Source: Mesorhizobium atlanticum (GTDB lineage: Bacteria; Pseudomonadota; Alphaproteobacteria; Rhizobiales; Rhizobiaceae). From it: 64,000 nt of DNA. The notes beneath the pieces were generated by a model. The model was not told where the DNA came from and did not search any database. It saw only the letters and a list, made by a program, of their open reading frames with translations. The DNA lies in assembly GCF_003289965.1 (NCBI RefSeq), contig NZ_QMBQ01000008.1, forward strand, positions 62,001 to 126,000. The letters are read 5' to 3'. Shown here piece after piece: positions 26,637 through 37,600 of this stretch (positions within the stretch are counted from its first letter, which is position 1; every line of letters starts with the position of its first letter). The position numbers were made by a program, and so were the translations under genes.

Positions 26637-28174
26637 CCGAACTGACCCTGACGCCCGGCAGCGCGACGCTCGCCGACTGGCGCGCCATCTATCGCGGCGC
26701 CGTGCCGAAGCTCGACGCGGCCTGCCGGCCGAAGATCAAGGCCAGCGCCGAAGCGGTTGCCCGCATCCTCGCCAAAGGCGAGCCGGTTTATGGCATCAAC
26801 ACCGGCTTCGGTAAGCTCGCGAGTGTCCGCATTCCAGAAAGCGACCTCGAAACGCTGCAGCGCAACATCGTGCTGTCGCATGCCGCCGGCGTCGGCGAGC
26901 CGATGCCGGTCGCGGTGGTGCGGCTGATGATGGCGTTGAAGCTCGCCAGCCTTGCCCAGGGCGCTTCCGGCGTGCGCGCCGAGACCATCGACCTGCTTCA
27001 AGGAATGCTCGCCAACGACGTCATTCCGGTTGTGCCGGCGCAAGGCTCGGTCGGCGCCTCCGGCGACCTCGCGCCACTCTCGCATATGACGGCCGTCATG
27101 ATCGGCGTCGGCGAATGTTTTACCCCGCATGGCCGCTTCCCGGCCAAGGTAGCCTTTGTCTCGCATGGGCTGGAGCCGGTGACGCTCGGCGCCAAGGAAG
27201 GCCTGGCGCTGCTCAACGGCACGCAGTTCTCGACGGCTTTCGCGCTGGCCGGCCTGTTCGAGGCCGAGACGCTCTACCAGTCGGCACTGGTCGCCGGTGC
27301 GCTGTCGACCGACGCCGCCAAAGGCTCCGACGCGCCTTTCGACCCGCGCATCCATCTTTTGCGGAAGCATCGCGGTCAGATCGAGACGGCCGATGCACTG
27401 CGCAATTTGATGGCCGGTAGCGCCATCCGTGAATCGCACCGCGTCGGCGACGAGCGCGTGCAGGATCCGTATTGCCTGCGCTGCCAGCCGCAGGTGATGG
27501 GCGCCGCGCTCGACGTGCTGCGCAAGGCCGCCGACACGCTCGAGACCGAAGCCAATGGCGTTACCGACAATCCGCTGATCTTCGCCGAGGACGACACTGC
27601 GCTCTCCGGCGGCAATTTCCACGCCGAGCCGGTGGCCTTCGCCGCCGACATGATCGCGCTCGCCGTCTGCGAGATTGGCTCGCTCTCGGAGCGTCGCATC
27701 GCCATGCTGGTCGATCCGGCGCTCTCCGGCATGCCGGCCTTCCTGACGCCGAAGCCCGGCCTGAATTCCGGCTTCATGATCCCGCAGGTGACGGCGGCTG
27801 CGCTGGTTTCGGAGAACAAGCAGAAGGCCTATCCGGCAAGCGTCGATTCCATTCCGACCTCGGCCAACCAGGAAGACCATGTCTCGATGGCCGCGCACGG
27901 CGCGCGCCGGCTGCTCGGCATGATCGAGAATGCGACCGCCGTCATCGGCATCGAACTCTTGGCGGCCGCGCAGGGCTGCGATTTCCACGCGCCGCTGGCT
28001 TCGAGCGAGGCGCTGGAAGCGGTGCGCAAGCTGGTCCGCGCCGAGGTGCCGTATCTCGACAATGACCGCCATTTCCATCCCGACATGGAAAAGGCGATCG
28101 CCCTTGTGCGCAGCGGCGCCGCGGTGAATGCCGCGAGCGCCGTGACGCTGCCTTCGATCGCGGGAGCGGCGTGA
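26633..28174 (+). CDS. hutH: histidine ammonia-lyase
   Basis: A 513-residue lyase that removes ammonia from L-histidine to give urocanate, the first step. The Ala-Ser-Gly triad that forms the MIO cofactor is A142-S143-G144 in GSVGASGDLAPL. Length and motif spacing match characterised HutH proteins. ATG at 26633 overlaps the hutI stop (ATGA). Confidence 0.97.
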   Translation: MTELTLTPGSATLADWRAIYRGAVPKLDAACRPKIKASAEAVARILAKGEPVYGINTGFGKLASVRIPESDLETLQRNIVLSHAAGVGEPMPVAVVRLMMALKLASLAQGASGVRAETIDLLQGMLANDVIPVVPAQGSVGASGDLAPLSHMTAVMIGVGECFTPHGRFPAKVAFVSHGLEPVTLGAKEGLALLNGTQFSTAFALAGLFEAETLYQSALVAGALSTDAAKGSDAPFDPRIHLLRKHRGQIETADALRNLMAGSAIRESHRVGDERVQDPYCLRCQPQVMGAALDVLRKAADTLETEANGVTDNPLIFAEDDTALSGGNFHAEPVAFAADMIALAVCEIGSLSERRIAMLVDPALSGMPAFLTPKPGLNSGFMIPQVTAAALVSENKQKAYPASVDSIPTSANQEDHVSMAAHGARRLLGMIENATAVIGIELLAAAQGCDFHAPLASSEALEAVRKLVRAEVPYLDNDRHFHPDMEKAIALVRSGAAVNAASAVTLPSIAGAA

Positions 28175-28992
28175 TGGCAATGCCATCCTGGCTCACCGTC
28201 ACCCAGGGCACCGCGCCGCTGCTGGTCTCGATCCCGCACACGGGCGTCGACCTTGCGGGTCTCGACAGCCGCCTGGTCTCGGTGTGGCTTGGCCGGCGCG
28301 ACTGCGACTGGTGGATCGACAAGCTCTATGATTTCGCCGCGGATCTCGGCGCGACCGTCGTGCACACCGCCATCTCGCGCACGGTCATCGACGTCAACCG
28401 CGATCCGTCCGGCGTTTCACTCTATCCGGGCCAGGCGACGACGACGCTCTGCCCGACGGACACGTTCGACGGCGATCCGCTCTATAATATGGGCGACGAA
28501 CCAACCCCGTCCGAGATCGACCAGCGCCGCGAGACCTATTTCGTGCCGTATCATGCCGCCTTGCGGGCCGAGATCGACCGGCTGCGCGGCATGCATGAGA
28601 ACATCGTGCTCTACGACTGCCATTCGATCCGCTCGGTCCTGCCGCGCCTTTTCGAAGGCACGCTGCCGGTCTTCAACCTCGGTACCAATGACGGCAGGAG
28701 CACTGATCCGTCGCTGCAGCAAAAGATTGCCGAGATTCTCGCCGCGACCGGCGAGAGCTGGGTGGTCAACGGCCGCTTCAAGGGCGGCTGGATCACCAGA
28801 AGCTTCGGCCAGCCGCAAAACGGCGTGCATGCGCTGCAGATGGAGCTCTCCAACCGCGGCTACATGCGCGAGCCGGCCGCGAAGGGCTCGCCTGAGAACT
28901 GGCCGGTGCCTTACGACGCGACCTACGCCGCGCCGATCCGCGCCACGCTGAAAACCATCCTCGAAACCGCCATTGAATGGGCCGGGCGCTGA
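28174..28992 (+). CDS. hutG: N-formylglutamate deformylase
   Basis: A 272-residue zinc hydrolase of the formylglutamate amidohydrolase family that releases formate and glutamate in the last step of the route. Family regions include SIPHTGVDL, SRTVIDVNRDPSG and LYDCHSIRS. ATG at 28174 shares a base with the hutH stop (TGATG); GTG at 28171 is an alternative. Its adjacency to hutH and hutU, and the presence of hutF, fix the assignment. Confidence 0.93.
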   Translation: MAMPSWLTVTQGTAPLLVSIPHTGVDLAGLDSRLVSVWLGRRDCDWWIDKLYDFAADLGATVVHTAISRTVIDVNRDPSGVSLYPGQATTTLCPTDTFDGDPLYNMGDEPTPSEIDQRRETYFVPYHAALRAEIDRLRGMHENIVLYDCHSIRSVLPRLFEGTLPVFNLGTNDGRSTDPSLQQKIAEILAATGESWVVNGRFKGGWITRSFGQPQNGVHALQMELSNRGYMREPAAKGSPENWPVPYDATYAAPIRATLKTILETAIEWAGR

Positions 28993-29017
28993 CGCGCCGC
29001 CTTACTCGAAAGGGACA

Positions 29018-30690
<1,673 letters not shown>

Positions 30691-30691
<1 letters not shown>

Positions 30692-30800
30692 AGCATGATG
30701 CCGAAAAGTGTGAAACGGTTTTCGGACAACATCATGCTCCGTACCAAGAAGACAGAGCCGGATGATTTCAGGTCGAATCGACTTGAAATCGTCCGGCTCT
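30691..30800. repeat. two adjacent palindromic repeats between hutU and hutD
   Basis: The first (30691-30739) begins GAGCATGATG and ends ATCATGCTC, with inner CCGAAAA/TTTTCGG arms; the second (30754-30800) has arms AGAGCCGGATGATTTCA and TGAAATCGTCCGGCTCT. Sequences like both are dispersed between genes in Mesorhizobium and related genomes. The first overlaps the hutU stop, and the second ends seven bases before hutD, so they could attenuate or stabilise this part of the transcript. Confidence 0.8.
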
Positions 30801-30806
30801 GAGCCG

Positions 30807-31394
30807 ATGCGCATCCTTCGTGCCGCCGGCTACCGCGTCATGCCGTGGAAGAATGGCGGCGGCACGACCACCGAGATCGCCGTTTCGCCCGATGGCGCCG
30901 GGCTCGACGATTTCGACTGGCGCATCTCCATGGCGCGCGTCGAAACCAGCGGACCGTTCTCCAGCTTTGCCGGCATCGACCGGACGCTGTCGGTGCTGGA
31001 AGGCGAGGGGATTGTCCTCGACATTGCCGGTCAGCCGCCGGCGCGGCTGACCACAGCGTCAGTGCCGCTCACCTTTGCAGGCGACGTGCCGACCAGCGCG
31101 GCGCTGATCGGCGGTCCGATCACCGATCTCAACGTCATGATCCGGCGCGGCCGGATGACCCATGGCGTGGAGCGCCGGCCGCTCTCCGGCGAGATTCGCA
31201 TTATGCCGCGTGCCGAGACGACGCTGGTTCTGGCAGTCAACGCAGGTTTCACGCTTCTCACGGACGACAGGCCTAGCCTCGGACCGCTCGATACTCTGAT
31301 CCTCGATCGCGGCAGCCCGGAATTGCGGCTCCAGTCCCTGGGGCAGGGGCTGCTTTTCGTGATCGCGCTCGATCGCCTTGCCGCCAACCATTAA
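30807..31394 (+). CDS. hutD: HutD-family protein
   Basis: A 195-residue cupin-fold protein of the HutD family. MPWKNGGGTTTEI near the N-terminus is the family signature. It is often last in hut operons and is thought to act as a regulator or governor rather than a catalytic step. The ATG at 30807 gives this N-terminus; an in-frame start at 30762 would lie within the repeat. Separation from hutU by two palindromes may lower its expression. Confidence 0.85.
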   Translation: MRILRAAGYRVMPWKNGGGTTTEIAVSPDGAGLDDFDWRISMARVETSGPFSSFAGIDRTLSVLEGEGIVLDIAGQPPARLTTASVPLTFAGDVPTSAALIGGPITDLNVMIRRGRMTHGVERRPLSGEIRIMPRAETTLVLAVNAGFTLLTDDRPSLGPLDTLILDRGSPELRLQSLGQGLLFVIALDRLAANH

Positions 31395-31421
31395 CGGCTG
31401 TTGCCAAACATGATCGCGGCG

Positions 31422-31439
31422 CGGGCGAATTATCGCCCG
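31422..31439. terminator. short GC-rich hairpin after the hut operon
   Basis: CGGGCGA-ATTA-TCGCCCG is a perfect hairpin 28 bases past the hutD stop. No T-run follows, so termination is only suggested. The rest of the 270-base gap before ndvB (31395-31664) shows no other clear feature. Confidence 0.35.
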
Positions 31440-31664
31440 GCCCCTTGCAAGTATCACGAAAAAGCCTGATTCCTTGCCCTGATCCAACCGGGGGCGAAGA
31501 GCGAGGGGCGTTCGCCCGCAAGCTGTCGAAAGGGCACGCCCCTGTTGTGGTGCGCAGAACAAACTTTCGGCCGATCAGTCATGCAACCAATTGCAATTGA
31601 ACCGGTTTTAGGGCCATTGCCGTGGCGGTGACGCCGCATTGCGCCCCCGCTTACGGAATTTTCA

Positions 31665-34600
31665 ATGAACATTCAGACCAATCCCAACAAGATCGAACAG
31701 ACAAGCGCCGGCTTCCCGACGGTGACGGAAGCGCCGATACGCTCCAATTTCCTGCCTGAGGACCGGCTGCGCGCCTTGGGCGTCGCTTTAGCCAAGGGCG
31801 AGGTCAAGGAACTGTTCGGCCTCGCCCCGTTCGAGTTCCAGGCCCGCATCCGCGACAGCGCCAAGAAGATTCTCGAAGTCTACCGCTCGACCAATGCCGC
31901 CCAGGCCAAGGGCGAGACCATCACGCCGGCCGCGCAATGGCTGCTCGACAACAACTACCTGGTCGAGGAGACGATCTTCCAGGTCAAGCGCGACCTGCCG
32001 CGCCGCTTCTACCGGCAGCTGCCGACGCTCACGCTCGGCGACGGCACGGTGCTGCCGCGCGCCTTCGTCGTCGCCTGGAGCTATGTCGAGCATTCCGACA
32101 GCTCGGTCTCGGCCAACATGTTCAAGGCCATTGTCGAGGGCTTCCAGTCGGTCGAGCCGATGAAGATCGGCGAGCTCTGGGCGCTCCCCTCCCTGCTGCG
32201 CTTCGTGCTGATCGAGAACCTGCGCCGCATTGCGGTGCGCGTCGATCGCACCAGGCAGATGCGACACATCGCCAACGAGGTTGCCGACCGGGTTCTCGCG
32301 ACCGACGACAATGCCGACCGCACCAGGATCCTGTCGCACTACAGCGCGCATGCGCAGGACACCACTTTCGCCACCCAGTTGCTCTACCGCCTGCGCGACG
32401 GGTCGCAGAATGCCGGCCGCGCGCTGGAATGGCTGGAGGGAGAGCTGGAAAAGACCGGCTCCGATGCCGAGGAGATTATCATCTCCGAGCATCAGACGCT
32501 GTCCAGCGGCAACGTCACCACCGGCAACATCATCCGCGGCCTGCGCCTCATCAACGACGTCGACTGGACGGTCTGGTTCGAAGGCGTCAGCCGAATCGAC
32601 ACGCTGCTGCGTGAAAAGACCGATTTCGCCAACCTCGATTTCTTCTCGCGCGACCAGTACCGCACCGCGATCGAGCAGCTGTCGCGCCGCTCGGAGCTCT
32701 CCGAATACCGCGTCGCCGAAAAGGCGATCGAGCTTGCCGGTCACACGCCCGGCGTCACCGATGCGTCCGGCGTGCCGGAGACGGCGGACCCGGACGTGCA
32801 CACCGATGTCGGCTTCTTCCTGGTCGGCCCGCGCCGGCAGGAACTGGAAAGGGCGATCGGCTACCGGCCGCCTTTCTATGTGACCTTCAAGCGGGCCTTT
32901 GCCAGCGCCGGCTGGTTGGGCATCGTGGTGCCGGTCTTCCTGCTGACGGCGCTGCTGCTGGTGCTGTCGGGGAGGGCGCTGGCCAATCTCGGCCTGTCGG
33001 TGGAATCGATCACGCTGATGCTGGCGCTGTTCGCCGTGCCGGCCAGCGAAGGCGCGCTGGCCTTCTTCAACACCGTCGTGGCGCTGTTCCTCAAACCCAC
33101 CCGCCTCGTCGGTTACGATTACAACAAGCACGGCATCCCGGCCGAGGCGCGCACGCTGGTCGTGGTGCCTTCGCTGATCGGCTCGCGCGACGATGTCGAG
33201 GAAAACATCCGCAACATCGAGGTGCACCACCTCGCCAACACGGCCGAAGAGATCCATTTCGCCCTGCTGTCCGACTGGCCGGATTCCAAGACCGAGATCG
33301 ACGCCGCCGATATCGAGATCCTGCAATATGCCCGCGACGAGATCGCCAGGCTCAATGCCCGCTATCCGTCGGAAGGCTCGCCGCGCTTCTATCTCCTGCA
33401 CCGGCGCCGGCTCTACAATCAGGCGCAGGGCTGCTGGATGGGCTGGGAGCGCAAGCGCGGCAAGCTGCACGAGCTGAACCTTCTCCTGCGCGGCGACAGC
33501 GACACCACCTTCCTGCCGCTCGACGTGCCGCTGCCGGAAAAGGTCGTCTATGTGATGACGCTCGACGCCGACACGCGCACCACGCGCGACGCGGTTTCGA
33601 GCCTTGTCGGCAAGCTCGCGCATCCGCTCAACCGTCCGCATTTCGATCCGGTCAAGCGCGTCGTCAGCGCCGGCTACACCATCCTGCAGCCGCGCATCAC
33701 GGCCTCGCTCACCAGTGGCGACGACGCCTCCTTCTTCCAGCGCGTCTTCTCGGCCAATCGCGGTCTCGACCCCTATGTGTTTGCCGTCTCCGACGTCTAC
33801 CAGGACGTCTTCGGCGACGGGTCGTTCACCGGCAAGGGCCTCTACCATGTCGACGCCTTCGAGGCGGCGCTGAAGAACCGCATCGACGAGAACACCATCC
33901 TCAGCCACGACCTGCTCGAAGGCGCGCTCGCGCGCGCCGCTTTGGTCACCGACGTCGAGCTGGTCGAGGATTATCCGACCCGCTACTCGGTCGACGCCTC
34001 ACGCCATCACCGCTGGGCGCGCGGCGACTGGCAGCTGCTCGGCTATATCTTCGATCCGCGTTCCGGCGTGCCGGCGCTGTCGCGCTGGAAGATGGTCGAC
34101 AATCTGCGCCGCTCGCTCACCCCGATCTTCTGGGTCATGGCCTGCGTCGCCGGCTGGACGCTGCTGCCCTTCACCCAGGCCGCGCAGTGGCAGGCGCTGC
34201 TGATCCTCAGCCTGTTCATGGCGCCGACCTTCGACATTGTGAACGGCATCCTGCCCAAGAGCGGCGACCAGACGCCGCGCGGCCATTTCTCCGCGCTTGC
34301 GCGCGACACCGTGTTCGGCACGGCGCTGGTGGCGCTCAAGGTGCTCTTGATGGCGCATCTCGCCTGGATGATGGGCGATGCCATCATCCGCACCATCTAC
34401 CGCCTGTTCGTCAGCCGGCAGAACCTGCTTGAGTGGCGCACCGCCTCGCAGGCGGCCAAGGGCGGCAACGATCTCGGCGCATATTACGGCATGATGTATG
34501 GCGCGGTGATCATCGGCGTGGTGGGCCTCGCCATTCCGGTGCTGGCCGATTCCACCGGCGCCTTCGTCGCCTTCTTCTTCGCCATCTTCTGGATCGCCTC

Positions 34601-37600
34601 GCCCGCCGTCGCCTGCTGGATCAGCCGCTCGGCCGAGACCGAGGACAGGCTGCGCATCTCGAGCGCCGATGTCCATGCGCTGCGTACTTACGCGCGCCGC
34701 ACCTGGCACTATTTCGAAACCTTCGTCACGCCCGAGCAGCATCATTTGCCGCCGGATAATTTCCAGGAAAGCCCGGCGCCGGTGGTGGCGCCGCGCACCT
34801 CGCCGACCAATATCGGCGTCTATCTGCTCTCGGTGGTTTCGGCGCGCGATTTCGGCTGGATCAGCCTGTCGGACGCCATTACCCGCATCGACGCCACGAT
34901 GACGACGATCGAGAACATGCCGCGCGACCGCGGCCATCTCTACAACTGGTACGACACGACGACGCTGAAGCCGCTCTATCCGCTCTACATCTCCGCGGTC
35001 GACAGCGGCAATCTCGCTGGACATCTGGTCGCGGTTGCGGCCTCCTGCGCCGAATGGGCCGAGGCGCCGTCCGTGCATCTGCAGGGCGATTTCGAAGGCA
35101 TCATCGACACCGTCACCATCCTCGACGAAAGCCTGGACGAGCTGCCGGACGACCGGCGGCAGCTGCGGCCGCTGCGTCAGCGCCTGGCCGACCGTCTCGA
35201 CGGCATGCGCCGCGCGGTTGCGACCATCAAGGCGCAGCCGGAGATGGCCTCGATCCGCACCATCAACCTTGCCGTGCTCGCCGGCGAGATCCGCAAGCTC
35301 GCCACCGCCATTCACACCGAGGCGGCCTCGCCGAAGAGCGATGTCATCGCCGACTGGGCGGAACGGCTGGAGGCGACCTGCGAGGCGCATGTGCACGATT
35401 CGCACAATGACGAGAGCGCCGTCGCCGCTCTGCGCGCCAAGCTGCTCGCTCTGCGCGAGCGCTGCCGCCGCTATGCCTTCGAGATGGATTTCTCCTTCCT
35501 GATGCGGCAGGAGCGCAAGCTGCTGTCGATCGGCTACCGGGTCGAGGACCGCCAGCTCGACGAGAGCTGCTACGACCTTCTCGCCTCCGAGGCGCGGCTC
35601 ACCAGCCTGTTCGCCATCGCCAAGGGCGACCTGCCGACCGAGCATTGGTTCCGCTTGGGACGCCCGATCGTCGAGATCGGTTTCCAGGGCGCGCTGATGT
35701 CCTGGTCGGGCTCGATGTTCGAGTATCTGATGCCGCCGCTGGTGATGAAGGAGCCGCAGGGCTCGATCCTCAACCAGACCAGCAAGCTCATCATCAAGCG
35801 CCAGATCCAGTATGCGCGTTCCAAGAACGTGCCCTGGGGCATATCGGAAGCGGCCTACAACGCCCGCGACCGCGAGCTCACCTACCAGTACACCAATTTC
35901 GGCGTGCCCGGCCTCGGCCTCAAGCGCGGCCTTGGCCAGAACACCGTGATCGCGCCTTATGCGACGATCCTGGCGGCGCAGTTCAGCCCGCGCGAGGCCG
36001 TGCAGAACCTGCGGCGGTTGCGCTCGATCGGCGCGCTTGGCCGCCATGGCTTCTACGACGCGGTCGATTTCACGCCGCAGCGCGTGCCCGAAGGCACCGA
36101 CCATGCCGTGGTGCAGAACTACATGGCGCACCATTCCGGCATGTCGATTGCAGCTGTCGCCGACGCCATCTTCGAGGGCCGGCTGCGCGAGCGTTTCCAT
36201 AGCGACCCGGTGATCGAGTCGGCCGAGCTTCTGTTGCAGGAGAAGGCGCCGCGCGACATTCCGACCGCGACCGTCAGGACGGAAGCCGACGAACGTTCCA
36301 AGGACGAGACCGAGACGGAGAGCCCGGACAGCCGGGTCATCCTCGATCCCATCAAGGCGCTGCGGGCGACCAACGTCATGTCCAACGGCCGCTATTCGGT
36401 CATGGTCACCGCGACCGGCTCCGGCTACAGCCGCTTCGGCGAGCTTGCCGTCACCCGCTGGCAGCCGGATCCGAGCGAGGATCGCCTCGGCTCTTATATC
36501 TTCCTGCGCGACACCGCTACGGGCGACTGGTGGTCCGCCACCGCCGAGCCGAAGCGCGCCGAGGGCGAGCGCGTCCAGACGCTGTTTGCCGACGACAAGG
36601 CGAGCTTCACCAAATCGGTCGGCTCGCTGCGTTCCGAGGTCGAGTGCATTGTCATTTCCGAAGGCAACGGCGAAGGCCGCCGCATCACCCTCTATAATGA
36701 CGGCGCCACCGACCGTCATATCGAGGTGACCTCCTTCACCGAGCTGGTGCTGGGCAACGAGGCCTCGGACAACGCGCATCCGGCCTTCTCCAAGATGTTC
36801 GTCGAGACCGAGATCGCGCCGAACAACAGCGCGATCTTCGCCACGCGGCGCAGGCGCGACAAGAACGACCCCGACCTCACCATGGTGCATTTCGTCACCG
36901 ACCCGTCGGGCCCCTCGCGCGATGCCGAGGCCGAAACCGACCGGCGCGCCTTCATTGGCCGCGGCCGCACCATAGCCGATGCCGTCGCCTTCGACCCCGG
37001 TGTCAGGCTTTCCGGCAGCCAGGGCTTCACGCTCGACCCCGTGGCGGCGCTGCGCCGCCAGGTGCGCGTGCCGGCCAACAAGAAGATATCGCTGACCTTC
37101 TGGACCGCCGTCGGTGCCAATCGCGGCGAGCTCGACGAGGCGATCGCCCGGCTCGACCACCAGGAGAGCTTCGCCCGCCAGGCTATGCTGGCCTGGACGC
37201 GCAGCCAGGTGCAGACGCGTCACCTGGGCTTGAGCCTCACCGACGCCGCCAACGTGCAGAAGCTGGCGCGCTACCTGATCTATCCCGATCCGTTCCTGCG
37301 CCTGCCGGCGGAATCCATCGCCTCGGGTCTCGGCCGCCAGTCGAGCCTGTGGCCGACCAGCATCTCCGGCGATTTCCCGATCTTCCTCGTGCGCATCGGC
37401 GACGTCGCCGATCTCGAGATTGTCGCCCAGGCGCTGCGCTTCCAGGAATATATGCGGGCGCGCGGCATGATGATCGACTTCGTCGTCGTCAACGAACAGG
37501 CCTCGTCCTATGTGCAGGACCTGCAGCGCGCGGTGGAAACGCTGTGCGAGAACAGCCGCCTGCGCGGCCGCGAGCTCGGGCCGCGCCAGCACATCTTCGC

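Noticed and set aside
31788..33908. Second long antisense frame within ndvB
   Set aside because: Same shadow effect; composition is not protein-like.
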